A DNA stretch of 64,000 nucleotides from Quillaja saponaria (GCA_029379385.1 CM055611.1:12966062-13030061), one strand, 5' to 3'; shown: positions 46,019 through 59,450, counted from the stretch's first letter. The notes: generated by a model from the sequence alone, not told the origin. Translations and numbers: made by a program.

Positions 46019-47072
46019 ATTATTCTTATTATCTCTAAGTTGGCTTCAAAAATATTTTATTTGCTTTTGGACTTGTCTAACATGTTGGATTACTACCTTG
46101 CAACTTAAATATTAAATTTTTTGTTTTCATATTTATCATGCATGTGTGAAGTTTTTGTCACAATAGACGGGTAATTTTTCATTCCATACTCATGTTCCTA
46201 GTTGTAATTCCTAATTTTAGAGGTTATCAAAAAAGAAAATGATATTGGATTTAGGTTTTCTAGATTCTAAATCTTCTAAAATTTTAGAAGTTCCTTTCAT
46301 ATAAATGGTTAGATATTATTGGCAGACATCATGTCACAATTTTTACACAGAAAATCAGCTACAACTATAGACCAATCAAACAAGAATACAACACCTACCA
46401 CAATAATGTAGATTCCTTAATTTACTCTTTCCTATAATTATGTCATTCTTGTATATATATAGGTGATGATATGATGAATGAAAAAATAACCTTCCAATAC
46501 AACATCAAAACACTACCATTCTAACTAAATACATCTCTTAATAGATATACATAAAAGTTCAAATTTTATAATTCTATTGAGTATTTCATTACATAGATTT
46601 AGCATTCATAGTTTTATTTTATATTTTTCATTTTTCCCTTATATAAATAAAATATAATAATCCAGAAAAAAATACAATTCCAATACCTAAGCATATAAAG
46701 TATGGCTGAACTATATTTTTACATCCTTATAGTTTGGTTAAAACTCTCTTTTGCCCTTATAATTAGGTTTATGGCAACTTGAAGTTCTACAATGACGTGT
46801 TAGGAAACTATTCCAATAGAAAGAATCAAACGATTATACATAGCTCAATACAAGTTACTAGGCCAAGCACTAATGAAAATTACTAGCATCTATATGTTCT
46901 TTATGTCTACTACGTTTACAAAATATAGTAAATCTAGAGCAGGAAAGATAAATCTACCTATTGAAAAGAAAATGAAGGAAAGCTTATAAAATAGAAAATG
47001 ACAAAAAAAACATAAAATAATTAAAGGCAAATCGGTATTCCATGTGGAAACATTTGTGTGTGTCAAATAAAA
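46019..47072. other. Non-coding interval before the CACTA element
   Basis: No gene or element ends were recognised in this AT-rich stretch. Confidence 0.5.
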
Positions 47073-47193
47073 CACTACTAGAAAATAACAGTTTAGTGAC
47101 GGATTTTAGCAATGAAATTAATGTCATTCAAAATAATAATTATCTTATGTTAGAGTTAAATTTCACTATACGTTATTACACATATATGTTATT

Positions 47194-47690
47194 ATGTGTG
47201 TACTATTTTGTATTTTGAACTATTTTGCCACAGAGTTGCAAACCTATAGTACTAGAGAGCCTGGGAATGACATACCAGAATCATCATCTAGGAGGGAGTT
47301 TGTATCACCTATACTTCCTTCACCACCCACCTTACACACTATCTCTCCATCACTGATTACTCCTGCTGTGAGTCTACCATTAGCCACATATGACATTGAC
47401 GATATGGATCCATGCCCAATCATCAATATAGAGCCAAGAAGAAATCTATAAGTTATATACTTATTTGTTGTTTATGTATATTAATTTTTGTTTTCATTTT
47501 TTTATATCTCAATCTTATATGTGCATGTAGTCAGAGGTTCCATCCTTCAACCGTTACTCATGAAATAAATAATGATATTATTTCTCATATGCTTGACCCT
47601 ATAGTGACCTATAAATCTTATCCTTATAACATTAAGGATTCACTCTTTGACTCATTTATGGTAAGACACTATAAGAAAATGACTTCCTAG
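47194..47690 (+). pseudogene. CACTA-internal coding remnant, Pro/Ser-rich
   Basis: Two overlapping frames read ESSSRREFVSPILPSPPTL and, further on, FHPSTVTHEINNDIISHML. The composition resembles the variable N-terminal part of CACTA accessory proteins. No domain is recognised; the assignment rests on position inside the element. Confidence 0.4.
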
Positions 47691-48166
47691 ATGGATAACA
47701 TCCTTTGCAGATAGTCCAAAATCTCGTCCTTAATGTATTCATCCCTTCGCGGATAACCCCTTTGTTTCCACAACCTCACTAATAACACTTATTGACTATG
47801 GGAAAAAAGTTCGTTAAGGATAATCATTATCTAGGACGAGAAAAATATTATCTGTGATGGGCAAGCCTCGTCCCATATAAGTTACAAGATGTGGCGCCAA
47901 ATTTTATTAGTGACAATTCAATATTATTTGGGACGGGCATACCTCTCGCGGATAACTTCGTGGAATTTAGCCTGAAACTTATTTGAGACTAGACCACCTG
48001 TAGTGAATAAGTTCACGGTATTTGGCACGAAACTTATCCAGGACAGATATGTCCATCATAGATAATATTGCCTTGTCCCAAATAATTAAAAAAAAATTTG
48101 TGTTTTCCTATCGCCGATAATTATCTGGGATAGGATGTCCTGTCACAGATAAGTCTAGTATTAGTG
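47667..48166. mobile_element. Possible nested 500-bp CACTA-type MITE
   Basis: The left end is CACTATAAGAAAATGACTT. The right end, reverse-complemented, is CACTAATACTAGACTTATC. The inside repeats GGATAA, GGGACG and TTATC.GGGA words in both orientations, a typical subterminal pattern. No matching 3-bp TSD was found. Confidence 0.5.
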
Positions 48167-49330
48167 ATATTTTTTATTACAACCTGTATACCAAATCCAC
48201 CCCCTCTCCAAATACCAAATCCAATACAAAGCCACAATTATCAAATAGCCAAATAAAAAACAAACAAATCTGACAATAAACTAAACCATTGATAAATCCA
48301 AATATAAATACATCATTCGCAAATCAAAACATAAACTAAATAAATCATAAATTCAAAAACATACTAAACATTCACAATAAGTATCATGTATTGTTTTCCA
48401 TACTAGTAGTTCATACAAATCCAACAATAAACTAAATCATTCATAAATTCAACTATCATTGTGGTCTACATCGCCTTCGGCATGGACGTTGACATGAGGG
48501 TTGGTAGCCATGTAAGATGAAGTGGGTAGAATCTATAAAATCAATCAAAAATAAAGTCTTAAATCACAACTAAGTTTTGTATAAAAAAAAAAAAATATTA
48601 AAAAAAGAGAGGTAAATGATGTGATAATATAAAACATAAAGATTGAAAGTTCACGTGTAAAGCATAAGAAAAACTAGCAATATCTAATATCTATGCAAAG
48701 AAAAATCGAAACATAACAAATGTGAGACTTATTTCCACATTTTCATTCTAATGGCCAGTAAACAAGAACAAATAAATAAGTGGACACTACATGGAAACAA
48801 TAAGAAGCATTGTCAACAAGTCTAATAACAAGACAGCTTAAATTATATTTACACGTACAACTTAATCTCACAAGTGGAGCAGCTCCAACAAATATATAAA
48901 CACACTATATATTCATCCTTTTCAATAAATAAAAGAAGGATTTGATAAAAAAGGAACCAAATTACGGAGATTTAACTTTTAAGTTCTTGATAGTTATGAA
49001 GATGCTAAGGGGTATTAACTTCTCAATCTGCATGTAAAATATTTGCTTCCATATTCAGTTTCATGCCCACTTGACCACAAAGATTCTCCATGCAATAATA
49101 TTACCTTAGAGTTCCAATAATCCATGAAGTGAGGAATCATATTGATGAAGAACCTATAGGATAATCAAGTAAATAAGCAAGTTATACATTAGAAAAATTA
49201 ATGACCAATTCTAAGCACAAATAATTTTACATGCAGACTAACAATTTTGAGTACCAAATGATCACCTTCCTCTCATAATATGTGCATAACTTGGAGAAAT
49301 CATTCCAAAAATCTAACTTTTAAAGCTTTT

Positions 49331-49490
49331 CTTTCTTTTATGTTACAGAAATCATACCAACAAAAAAATGCAATGAACACCCATCCCCATCCCCCCAATA
49401 TATATATTCTTTCTTTTATGTTGCAGAAATTATACCAACAGAAAAATACAATGAACACCCATCCCCACCCCCACCCATATATATATAATG
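49331..49490 (+). repeat. 78-bp tandem duplication
   Basis: Two units start CTTTCTTTTATGTT at 49331 and 49409. Each contains ATGAACACCCATCCCCA and ends in a TATATATA tract. Confidence 0.85.
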
Positions 49491-49609
49491 AAAGCTACAC
49501 CCAAAAACAAAAGTCAACGACCGTTAACGATAATTATCCGCACACAATGCCAATAAGAGGAGATTGTATGTATAAATTTTACAAATGATTAATAAATTTT
49601 GCTTTTTGA

Positions 49610-50755
49610 AGGAGATTCATTTTGCATCTGAGTATGACAGGTCTATGGCTCATATTGTGTGACAAAGGACTGCACAAGAACAATTCAATGAGTTGATTCT
49701 TAATACGAGAAGAATGGCTAGGATGAGAACTGGATCACAAAACTAATTGGATTGGAGACAATTTGGTCCAGCACATATTTGACCCGAATATTTCAATGAG
49801 TTGTGCAAAACAACATGGAACATAGAGGAGTGGCAACATAAGTTTGCGATTTCTATGAAAAATTGAAATTCAATGCCAATGGGTAATGTTCATGGGGGAA
49901 GGCGTATACATTTGTTCGTCATAAGGAGATTATGGCAAACAAATGAATCATTTAATTTATGAACTTCTAATTTTAATATTATTTATAATTTATATTTATT
50001 GTAGGAAAATGAGCTAAACTGACCTATCTGATACAGGAGTTGTTTGATAGAACGCATAAAAGAAAGATAGAAGAGTTTGTTTTTCAGCTTTTGCTGAATG
50101 TTGGTGTAAGTGTTAACTTTTGTAGTATGTGATTATTTTATATACTTAGTGAAATCTATGTAACTTTAATTTGTTTTTGTTTTATATGAAGGGTATTCTA
50201 ATAGAGTTGTCGAAAAATATGGAGAGGATGGAAGTTCCTCTTCCTCTGAACTGGTTATAGATATCAATGCATTGTTGGGTACTACTAGCCAGGCCAAGAA
50301 GGGAAGAGTTATGGCTTTGGTCGTAGTCTTGACCTTTTTTATTCACATTTCTCATCTTCGATCAGTGTTAGCTCACACCCAGCTGGTTCATTATCTAGTG
50401 CACCTCTGTCAAAAGAAAATTTGTTAAGCATTATATATACTGAGATGCGTAGCGAGATTTAGGCACATAATTAGGAGATGTGCAATTATGTTGATAATGC
50501 ACTAAAAGATGTTATGGAAGTGATTAGAAAGATGACAACTTCCTCTCAATTGTCTAGGCGGGTACGTGGGCATGAGAAAGGAAAACGTAGATCACAAATA
50601 ATAAGTCTTCTTTCAATTATAAAAAAAATAAACTAAGTAAATTATACAAATTTACTTATATAAACTTGTTTTACTTATTAGGATAAAACATTGAAGATGA
50701 AGATGAAGATGATGTTGATGGATCAGATGAGGATCTTGGTGATGGAGATTAGGAT
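49610..50755 (+). pseudogene. Transposase_24-type CACTA accessory protein
   Basis: Pieces in more than one frame read in order: a cluster like RRMARMRTGSQN, then HGGRRIHLFVIRRLWQ, then LTYLIQELFDRTHKRKIEEFV (broken here as two words, ELFDRTHKRK and IEEFV). KKGRVYGFGRSLD comes next and an acidic tail rich in D/E ends at the TAG near 50752. This order is typical of the plant Ptta/En/Spm (Transposase_24) proteins next to CACTA transposases. An intron-like gap with GT..AG lies around 50106-50190. Several stops make it a pseudogene. The protein's role in transposition is not firmly established. Confidence 0.65.
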
Positions 50756-51360
50756 GTAGTTTCTTGTTTAGTTTTTTGACAATAGTGGAACGTGTTAATT
50801 ATATTTTATTTCTGAATTTCTTAATGTTAAATGTTCAAAGAAGGTTGTAAAATTATGGGAAAATGGATTAAAATGTGCAAATATATTTTAAAAAACCGTT
50901 AAAATCAAATGTTGCATTTTAAAATTAGCTATGAAAATTAAATTTTGCATTTTAAAATTAGCTATAGATTTGTGATGTATTTCAAAGATCTCAATACCAA
51001 AATTTACAATGAATTTGCAACAGAAATCAAAGATTACCATTCCATGATTTGCATCGAACTTTAAAAATTATTGAAATTTCAACTTTGCGACCGAATTGAA
51101 GAGTACAATTTCAAATTTGTAATCGATTTGAGACGGAATTTATTATCGTAACTTAACGATGGTAATTTTTGATTTTTTGGAGAAAGATTTATGATGGAAT
51201 AGCGACAAATAATTAGCAATGAATTAGCAATAGACACGATGGGTGATTGTTGAAGGATTGAACCCATCACAGATCCGTCACAAATCCATCGCTTAATTTG
51301 TTTGTGAAGGATTTGTGATAGTTTATGTTTGTCGCAAAACAGGATTTTTTTCTAGTAGTG

Positions 51361-51903
51361 CAAAGCCTTAATTTGGTTTTTATAAGACTCTTTGACCCAT
51401 GTGGTTAATCTTTTGGAAACTGCATTCTTAGCCCACTAACTTAAACAACCGCTCAAGTAACCATGATTCTTTAACAAACTTCGACCATCTTGAATTCGGT
51501 CTATTGGCCGAAATCATGATGACTTGTAGTCTCCTCCACGTGTCCTTATTTTAGTATGCCATCTAAACTACATAATTGACATCGACATTCGATCTTTAGC
51601 TAACTTATGCCAGTTATTTTAGGGTGTCAAAAATGCCTCTCACATTGGTTTGGGTAAATAAAGGCATGAAGCAATATGTTTGTACCCTAAAATTACTGGT
51701 TTTGGGAAACTGAACGAGGGCTGACTCTTGAGTTGTTCTCTTGGTTTTTGAAATTTGAACAATCTCTTAGCTGTTTACTATTCATTTAGCTAGAAAACAA
51801 AAATTGTATCCCACAAGATATCTTATGTGGCTTCATCTTAATGGTTAAGACATAATGGTTAACCTGATTCTCAAGTACACCTAAGCAATTATAAAAGGAA
51901 TCC
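51361..51903. other. Non-coding interval
   Basis: Sequence right of the CACTA element. No gene or repeat was recognised. Confidence 0.45.
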
Positions 51904-53345
51904 TTGAGAAATACCATAGCTTCCTCCAAGTCTTACGAGAAGAACACTTGTGTCAACCAAATTAGCATTGTACCTGCTTATACAGAGGAATACTATGATC
52001 TTATTCTTCGTGTTAACGACCATGTCGACGGCCTGCCTGTGAATAAGGTAAATTCCTCATTTTTCTTTGTTGAGCTTGGTTTTACTACTCCTATTTTGGG
52101 TCCTGTTTTTAAGGTTTTATCATCTATGGAGCTTGCTTAATTCGTCCCCTTAGTGCCCAAATAAGTTGCTTCTCTTTCAAATTCACCATTCCTTTCCTTC
52201 CTTTCATACCCTAAACCCATCAAAACTTGGCCTGTTGTGGATAAAGAATTCAGGATTTGGACTAACCAAATTCTTTTCATTCACCTTGAAACTTTGTCTC
52301 ATGAAGAACCTTAAAAGTCAGTGAACTTTTATGGCTCCCAATATCAACCTAATTGCCACTACATATTGTTTCTAGTCTATGAGCCATAATGTATTTCACT
52401 AATTCACTCATGATCAGATGATGTGTATTACCATCAATGATATAGCCTCTCTTTTCAACATGAATGTTGATGGTCCAAAAGTCAGTGTTTTGATTGACAC
52501 CAAAAAATAAGTTTCTTTTAAGCTAACAAAAGAGACAAATGCTTATGGCAACATTCTCAACCACTACAAGCAAGAAGAAGGGAAAGTTGCCCAGGACTTT
52601 CGTAAATACCTCTTGCATGGGTTGTGCAAGTACATATTTGCATTTTTTCTGACCAAATGGTTACTGAGTACGCCATTCTTGATCAAAGCTTGGCAAAATG
52701 CAAGAAGACTTGGTATGTGTCCTTTCGTCTTTGCCAGCCTATACCAATCCTTCATGGATTTTACCTTGGTAATCCGAAAAGGTGGCTAGCCAGGCAAGCC
52801 ATTATTCACTTATTACGGCCAGTTGATTGTTTCGACCATCACTAAGTATCTTCTTCCAGTTCTTTTATTCGGAAAGCGACAACCGTGACTTTTTGTCTTT
52901 TATCCACTGACTTCAATCCATCGTCAAGATCAAGCCCTTCGATATCCTCAGTGAAAGGAAGAAGATAGCAACCCATTATTCCAAGGTTTTAGTGGTAGAG
53001 TTCACATGTCGAGACCTTCATTTAACGTACCAATATAAAGGTTCCAATCAAAACTACGGTGCACAAGTTTATGGTTCCCATTACTGCTCTCACAAGCTCG
53101 GTCTAGCCCAGTCTGTTTCAGTGCGACATTTTCTATGGAAATGAGAACTTTCTTAACACTGGTGAATGCCATTACTTACATTTCATGGAGAAAGCTTTTA
53201 CCCAGCTCCGTCACTACATCGAATCTCCTTATTATACTGCACTCTTTTCCAAATGGTGAGAAACTTACACATCGACCCTTTTCAGTGAGGACATCAATTC
53301 AGTCGTATCCCGACTCAAGGAGATGGTAGTCCATCAAGCAAGACC
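51904..53345 (+). pseudogene. Decayed coding relic, possibly plant-mobile-domain-like
   Basis: GC content is higher than in the surroundings, and frames switch every 100-250 bp. Pieces read YTEEYYDLILRVNDHVDGLP, FRIWTNQILFIHLETLSHEE, ITINDIASLFNMNVDGP and SFIRKATT. The ITINDIA..F...VDGP pattern recalls the TITLxDVAxxLGLPVDGxP motif of plant mobile domain proteins (transposon-derived). The match is short and no other part confirmed it, so a different retroelement gag or lost gene is possible. No intact reading frame over 80 codons remains. Confidence 0.35.
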
Positions 53346-53669
53346 TTCAACATCAACCACCCATGAAAAAGAACTGCCACATAGGCATGTTTATTACATA
53401 AGTCATCAAATTTTATTTTATTTTATTAGAGTACCTCATATAACACTAAAAAAGAGTGTAGAGTTTAGTCTCTCAAATAAAAACTGAACTAAACTTCAAA
53501 TTTTTAAATAATAATTAACTCGATAGTTTATGAGATAAAAATCAGACTAACGATCTTCATCCTTGTCTCGCAACACTTTTTAGTTTTTACGGTGATGTCT
53601 CACTTCTCATTTCATCACTTGCTTGCCTCTCTTTTCCCTTTTGAGCATTTTGATTAAAAACTCACATTA

Positions 53670-54321
53670 AATTCGTAGAGGGCCTTAGATGTAGAAATTC
53701 AATCAAATTAGAGGGAAAGTCTCAGACGTATATGCCTCGAAAATTGAAAATAAATTACATATAGAAGTTAGAGTTAGATCCCTTTGCACCATTCAAAAAA
53801 AAAAAAAAAAAAAAAAATGGTGTAATGAATATGACATGGTAATATTTTGATCATATTAACAAAAATTAAGATATTTTTATTTTTATTTTAATTAAAAATT
53901 GATTTAAGATAATAATAGAGTTTTTTGCCCAATAATTATTTTTTGTCAAAATTACAAGAAATGTTATCCCAAAATTAATTTTAAATAATTAGTTATGGCC
54001 TTTGTTCTTGGAAAAAAAAATATTAAATAATTAAATAACTAAAGTTTTTTCTTATAAATTTTTTAAAAAAATTATATTTTGAGGCAATTAGAATAAATTT
54101 AATATAAAATTATTTTTAATTAAACGTGATTTTTGTTCCTCATACATATATCATATAAAATTATTCTTAATTAAACTTGATTTTTGTTCCAAAAATATAT
54201 CGTCATTTCACACTAAGCTTGTCTACCTTTTGATTAAAGAATTCTATAAAAAGTTTTTGAGTAAATCACACTCCCCCTCTCTTGAAATTTGTTGAAACAA
54301 CACTAGGTCCAAATTTTTAAA
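53670..54321 (+). repeat. Tandem duplication, first unit
   Basis: This ~650-bp unit begins ATTCGTAGAGGGCCTTAGAT and ends CACTAGGTCCAAATTTTT. It repeats immediately to the right. It holds a long A-run near 53795-53817 and no coding sequence. Confidence 0.85.
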
Positions 54322-57300
54322 AATTCGTAGAGGACCCTTAGGTGTAGAAATTCAATCAAATTAGAGGGAAAGTCTCCAACCTATATGCCTCAAAAATTGA
54401 AAATAAATTACATAAAGAAGTTGGAGTTAGATCCCTTTGCACCATTCAATTTTTTAATATTTTTTTTGGTGTAATGAATATGATGTGGTAATATTTTGAT
54501 CATATTAACAAAAATTAAGATATTATTTATTTTTATTTTAACTAAAAATTGATTTAAACTTATAATAGAGTTTTTTGCCTAATAATTTTTTTTGTCAAAA
54601 TTACAAGAAATGTTTGACAACCTGAATACGAGTTTAGACGTAATGGTAAAATTTACATTATAAAATAAGTATATTAATTTATAGTTAAACATGTTATAAT
54701 TCAATTTTTTTTTTTGGTAACTTTAGTATACGTAATTATTGTCGTAAATTAAATAATAATGTGACCAAATAAATTCAAGTGAATGAATAATTAATATATA
54801 TAGTAAGATTAATCTCTATCACAAATAAATTAAATAAATAGAAAATGTCCTTAAATATATATATAACTAGAAATATACACATCATAAAAATTAACTTTTT
54901 GACTTAGAACCTATTTGTATCATTTTATGTTGTTTTTTTTTTTTTCTTTCTTCCATTATCCTTCCTCCCCTCATGCCTCTAATTCTCTTTTGTCTATTCT
55001 TGCTGGCCGAGCCTTCTAGAGAAGGCTTTGTGATCATTTTTCCTCCTGCTACCTCGATTTCCCTCCTTGTAGTTGACTCTTTGAGCCCCTTGTATCAAAT
55101 TTCTTTACTTTCCTCTTGTTTAACTTGGGGTTGCTGTGAGAATTGCTTAGGACAGCAGCTGATGGGTGTGGATCCTTGCCTTGTTGTTATTTCTTCTGCT
55201 TCCTCCTTGCTTGCCGTGAAGTGATTCTAGTCTTAAGCGTTCAAACTCAGCTAGGTGGTGAGTCTTCTTCCTCCTTTCTTCTTTTATTCATGACCGTTTG
55301 GGTTTGAAGGAGTGTGGAAGATAGTCCTATTCTATCTAACAATATGGTTGTGTATTCTTTCTTTGATTTCCTTAACTTCCTGCTGTCGTGAGTGTTGTCA
55401 AGGGAAGGTTTGATTTAAATGCTTTGTTTTGTTTCTTTAATGTTAAATCCTGCTCCCACTCCTTGAATTTCAGCCAGTGTAGGCTACTTGGGTTGCTGAA
55501 ATTGTGGGAGTATAGGCGTGTGGAAAAGGGGGAAATTGGTTGTGGCAGTCTTAGCTCAACTTTTCACTTGCTGCCATGTAAGTGTGTTGTTGGGAGTGTT
55601 TAGAGGCTGCCTGAGTGAGGGTGGATAACCAATTAAAGAGCTAGCTGGGATTGGGTTAATTGATGCCCCGTTTTTAGTTTGTTGTAGCCATATGGAGGGA
55701 AAGGATTGGCAACAACTTGCATGTTGGTATAGGATGAGGGCTGACCTTGAAGATTAATGTTTTGTTAATTTTATTATTTCAAATTAATGGTATTCATATG
55801 AGTTAATGTTGTGGATGAAGGGTTATATGAAATTGAATTAAGAATTTTAAACAACAAACAAGAAAAAAAAAATAGATGGATTAAGGTGAAACAATAAGAG
55901 TTAAGTGGTTTTGAAGGGGTGTAGGGGGCAGATTTCGTGAGTAACAAAAATTCAGTATTTCAAGTGTCTTCGAAGTAGAATTAAATTAAGAGTTTAGAAG
56001 ATAAAATGTAGCTTATAGTCTTGAGATATTGTATACAAAATTTTATAGTTTGATTCTAAGTATGTTATGAGTTAGAGATGTTAGACTCCAAATAGTTCAT
56101 ACAAGATTTTTGGTACCTTATTTTTAGTTCATATAAGAAATTAAGTGGGTTCAATACTGATTTTAGGGAAAATTTCTTAATAATAAAGATAGATATACTT
56201 GTCTATTAATAAAACCAATAAACAGAATTAGATTTCTTTTTTCCTAGAGAAAGTTATGTTCAATTAACTAAGGTACGGTCAAAGCAGTCAAAATCCTGCG
56301 TGTTGCAGAATTTGATGCAACTTCAAACAATAAATTATATTGATATACAAATCTAAAAATTACAAATGATATACCATTAAAAATCTACATTAGTCTAGTA
56401 TTTTATAAACTTTATGAAACTGGATTTGAAGTTTTCTGTAGAAAGATATAACCGTTAAAGTGAACACTGGTCCAAACCCTAAGTTTGGACAATCTCAACA
56501 TCTCTAACTCACTAAGTTCTTTTTATCTTTTCCAATGGTTTCTTCTACCCTATGCATTGTCAAGACATTTAAAATGTCTCTTTATTATTAACCCTATCAC
56601 ATAAAGTCCAATTCATATTAATTGACATGTGACAGCTTAATGGAAAACTTTCATAAAGAAACCTATACAAGCTAAGATAAAAGCTTAGTAATTAAAAGAT
56701 TATAAAAATCACGTTCATGAACTAAGTATTATTTAGAATTATAAATTTTAGTTTCGGATTCTAATGTGGACCTGATGAGAAGCGTGGAAGCAAATGTGAG
56801 TGACCAGTAGAATCGGTCACGGGTGAGTGGTTAATTGCTATATTTAGGGGCTAGATTAGTATTTGTAATTATATGTTTATTTGAATATACGTGATATATA
56901 CAAAGTAAGCAAGTAGAGTAATTCAGTAATTTATTTAAATTATGTTTTGACATTGTTTGTGATTGATAAGGGCCAACATAGTGAGGTTTTTTATGAAAAA
57001 TAATTTTTCCAAAATTAAAAATTCATGTGCACCTAGGATGTTCTGATTTAAAATCATAAGAAAATTCTGATTCTGATAAATATTTTTTTTTTTAAAAAAT
57101 TGAGTGCTTTGCCCTGGTGGGATGGATTGTGTAAGAAGATTAATTTGTTATGCGAGCGCGTAAATGCCTGGTAGGGGTGATAATGTTGTGTGGGGTTGGG
57201 TCACTCGTTGGCCCTTTGGTTGCTTTGCTTGATATTATTTCTCTGATTAATTTGTGATAATATGGATCATGTCAATTGTGACTTTATGATGATTGCAATG

Positions 57301-58160
57301 TATACGTGCAACGTGAGTTACGAACAATGTTACTGTGCATGTTGTACATTTGTGTGGTGTGATGCTAGTACCCTTTGGGTACGATTTTCCACACATAGAG
57401 TCCTTAGGACTTACCCCTCTCTTGTGAAATTTTTTAGTAACAGGAGTTCGGTATATGGCGTCACCAGAGCTGGTGACTCTACAATTGAGTACAGCAAGGT
57501 AATTGTAGGATCTCAGACTTGCAGTCAATGATGAAATTTTGCAGTTACACTAGAATGGTGGAATGTCTAATTTTGTCTAATAGCCTAGATATTTGTCCTC
57601 GTGTCGTTGTGTGGAATTAAGAATACAGATGTTGTATTTTGTGGCATGTTATATAAATTTTCAGTAAGTTGCTATTTGTTTCAGAAAAACAAACTTTTAC
57701 AGCGGACTTTTATTTTATAAAAGCTACTTTTATTCTTTAGTTGGGTTAAGAGTCATGGTTGTTACTTTGTTATGAATTCAAGGTTATGAAGGTTTGGTTA
57801 TCCAACCCTCGCCAATCATGCCTCCATGAGGGGTATGACAAAATGTTACTCCAAAATTAATTTTAATAATTAGTTATGGCCTTTGTTCTTGGAAAAAAAA
57901 AAATCAGAAGAAAATTAAATAACTAAAGTTTTTTCTTATAAATTTTTTAAAAAATTATATATTGAGCTTGAGAATACAATTAGGATAAATATAGTCCAAA
58001 ATTATTTTTAATTAGACGTGATTTTTGTTCCAAAAACATATCATTATTTCACACTAAGCTTGTCTCCCTTCTCAATAAAGAATTCTATAAAAGTTTTTGA
58101 GTAAATTACACTCCTTCCTCTCTTGAAATTTATTGAAATGACACTAGGTCCAAAATTTTG
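54322..58160 (+). repeat. Tandem duplication, second unit, split by a solo LTR
   Basis: The second unit starts AATTCGTAGAGGACCCTTAG and is identical in order to the first. It is broken at 54612 in the word ACAAGAAATG and resumes at 57841 as AAATGTTACTCCAAAATTAA, then runs to CACTAGGTCCAAAATTTT at about 58160. In the unbroken first unit the word is ACAAGAAATGTTATCCCA, which is the empty-site equivalent. Confidence 0.85.
54613..57840 (+). mobile_element. Solo LTR H4 (3.23 kb)
   Basis: It starts TTTGACAACCTGAATACG, with TT where TG is expected, and ends GAGGGGTATGACA. The 5-bp target duplication AAATG is perfect (54608-54612 and 57841-57845), and the empty site is preserved in the neighbouring tandem unit. 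It is the same family and orientation as H1-H3. Shared words include ATACTTGTCTATTAATAAA, GGGATGGATTGTGTA and TTTGGGTACGATTTTCCAC. No internal region. Confidence 0.9.
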
Positions 58161-58513
58161 ATAAATTGACAGTATTCCTAACACTTTTATGGATGGAAAG
58201 TTAAAAGTGTTATAAGATAATTTTACAAAAATATTAAAATCCTTATTTTTGTCTTAAAAATACCAATAAATCTTTTCTTTTTGTTAAATTTTCTATTTTT
58301 TAAATGAGTTTGAAATATTCACTACATCTTTTTTTACTTTCTTTTTCTATTTTTTTCTTCTTTTTTTTTTTTGGCTACTTTTTTAGCTTTTTCCTTTAAA
58401 ATTGATAATTATCCTATTTTCTTTTTAATTTTAACATATTATATTTAATTTAAAAAATGTATAAGTAGAACTAATATTAAATAAAATAATTTATATAATC
58501 AAAGGAGAGAGAG
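58161..58513. other. Non-coding interval
   Basis: AT-rich with T-runs at 58330-58375. Nothing recognised. Confidence 0.5.
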
Positions 58514-59450
58514 ATGAGTATAGAGAAAGGTGACCGAGGACGATCTTCGGAGGAGGAAGATTTGCTCCAATGGAGTAATAAAAAGGATAAGATGGGAATG
58601 GGAATGGGAGAGGGAGAGGGAGTTGGTCTATGTGTGAGCCATACTAGCTTGGAGGAAGGTCATGTGGGTGAGATCTCTTATAGAGACTCGATTCTAGGAG
58701 TAGAAAACAATGGAGATGGGATGGAATGTGAGGGCTAGGGTTCTAATACTGAAGACAAGGATACAAGTGATGATGGGGAGGATAAATGCCCAAACATTCG
58801 AGTTACCATGGAGGATAAGGCTAGACTAAGAGCACTATGGAGGAAATCCTTAGTGATTCGGATGCTTGGGAAAATGTGTCAGCTACAACTTTTTGTGTGA
58901 AAAACTCTATCAGATATGGAAACCACGTGGCTTGCTCAAAATCATTAATCTAGGTAATGAATATTTTCTAATCAGATTTACCAAGAGTCAAGACATTGAT
59001 AATGTGATTAAAAGGGGGCCTTAGATGATCTTTAATCATTACCTGACCATCCGAAAATGGGAACATAATTTTGACACTGTGACCACTGAGCTAAATAAAG
59101 TAGCAGTATGGGTAAGCTTTCCTATGATACCCATTGAGTATCATGATGAAAAATTTCTCATGCATCTTACAACGAGAATTGGCAAGCCAATCAAATATGA
59201 TACCCCTATGAGCCAAGCCAACTGTAGAAACTTCACGAGAGTTTGTGTGGAAGTGAACCTAGCTAAGCCACTAGTTTCTAGGTATAGGCTTAGTAAACAA
59301 ATACGGCACATTAAGTATAAGGGGCTATATTTGGTTTGCTATAAATGTGGATTATATGGGCATAGTGTTGAGGCATGTACAACAAGTCCAAATCCAAAAT
59401 CAAAGGGGCATGAAATTATGAAGGAGTCTGCAGTATTAATGGACTAGGTA
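58514..59450 (+). pseudogene. LINE ORF1 with zinc knuckle
   Basis: It opens at 58514 with MSIEKGDRGRSSEEEDL and breaks at 58736. The main piece, 59025-59447, carries FNHYLTIRKWEHNFD and WVSFPMIPIEYHDEKFL, the DUF4283-type pattern of plant LINE ORF1. A CCHC knuckle (CYKCGLYGHSVEAC) follows near 59338-59379. Such proteins bind RNA in the LINE particle. Stops and shifts in the N-terminal part make it inactive. Confidence 0.85.

Larger units (their letters stand above)
47073..51360 (+). mobile_element. CACTA (En/Spm) DNA transposon, decayed
   Basis: The left end is CACTACTAGAAAATAACAG. The right end, reverse-complemented, is CACTACTAGAAAAAAATCC, matching plant CACTA termini. Subterminal zones repeat short words such as GACGGAT, GATTTGTGA and GCGACAAA. 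The 3-mers outside are AAA and CAA, so the expected 3-bp TSD is imperfect. Remains of a Transposase_24-type accessory gene are present, but no TNP2-type transposase was seen. Confidence 0.85.

Noticed and set aside
48470..48550. Short minus-strand frame with MATNPHVNVHAEGD inside the CACTA element
   Set aside because: Too short, with no domain; may be a real exon remnant but cannot be supported.
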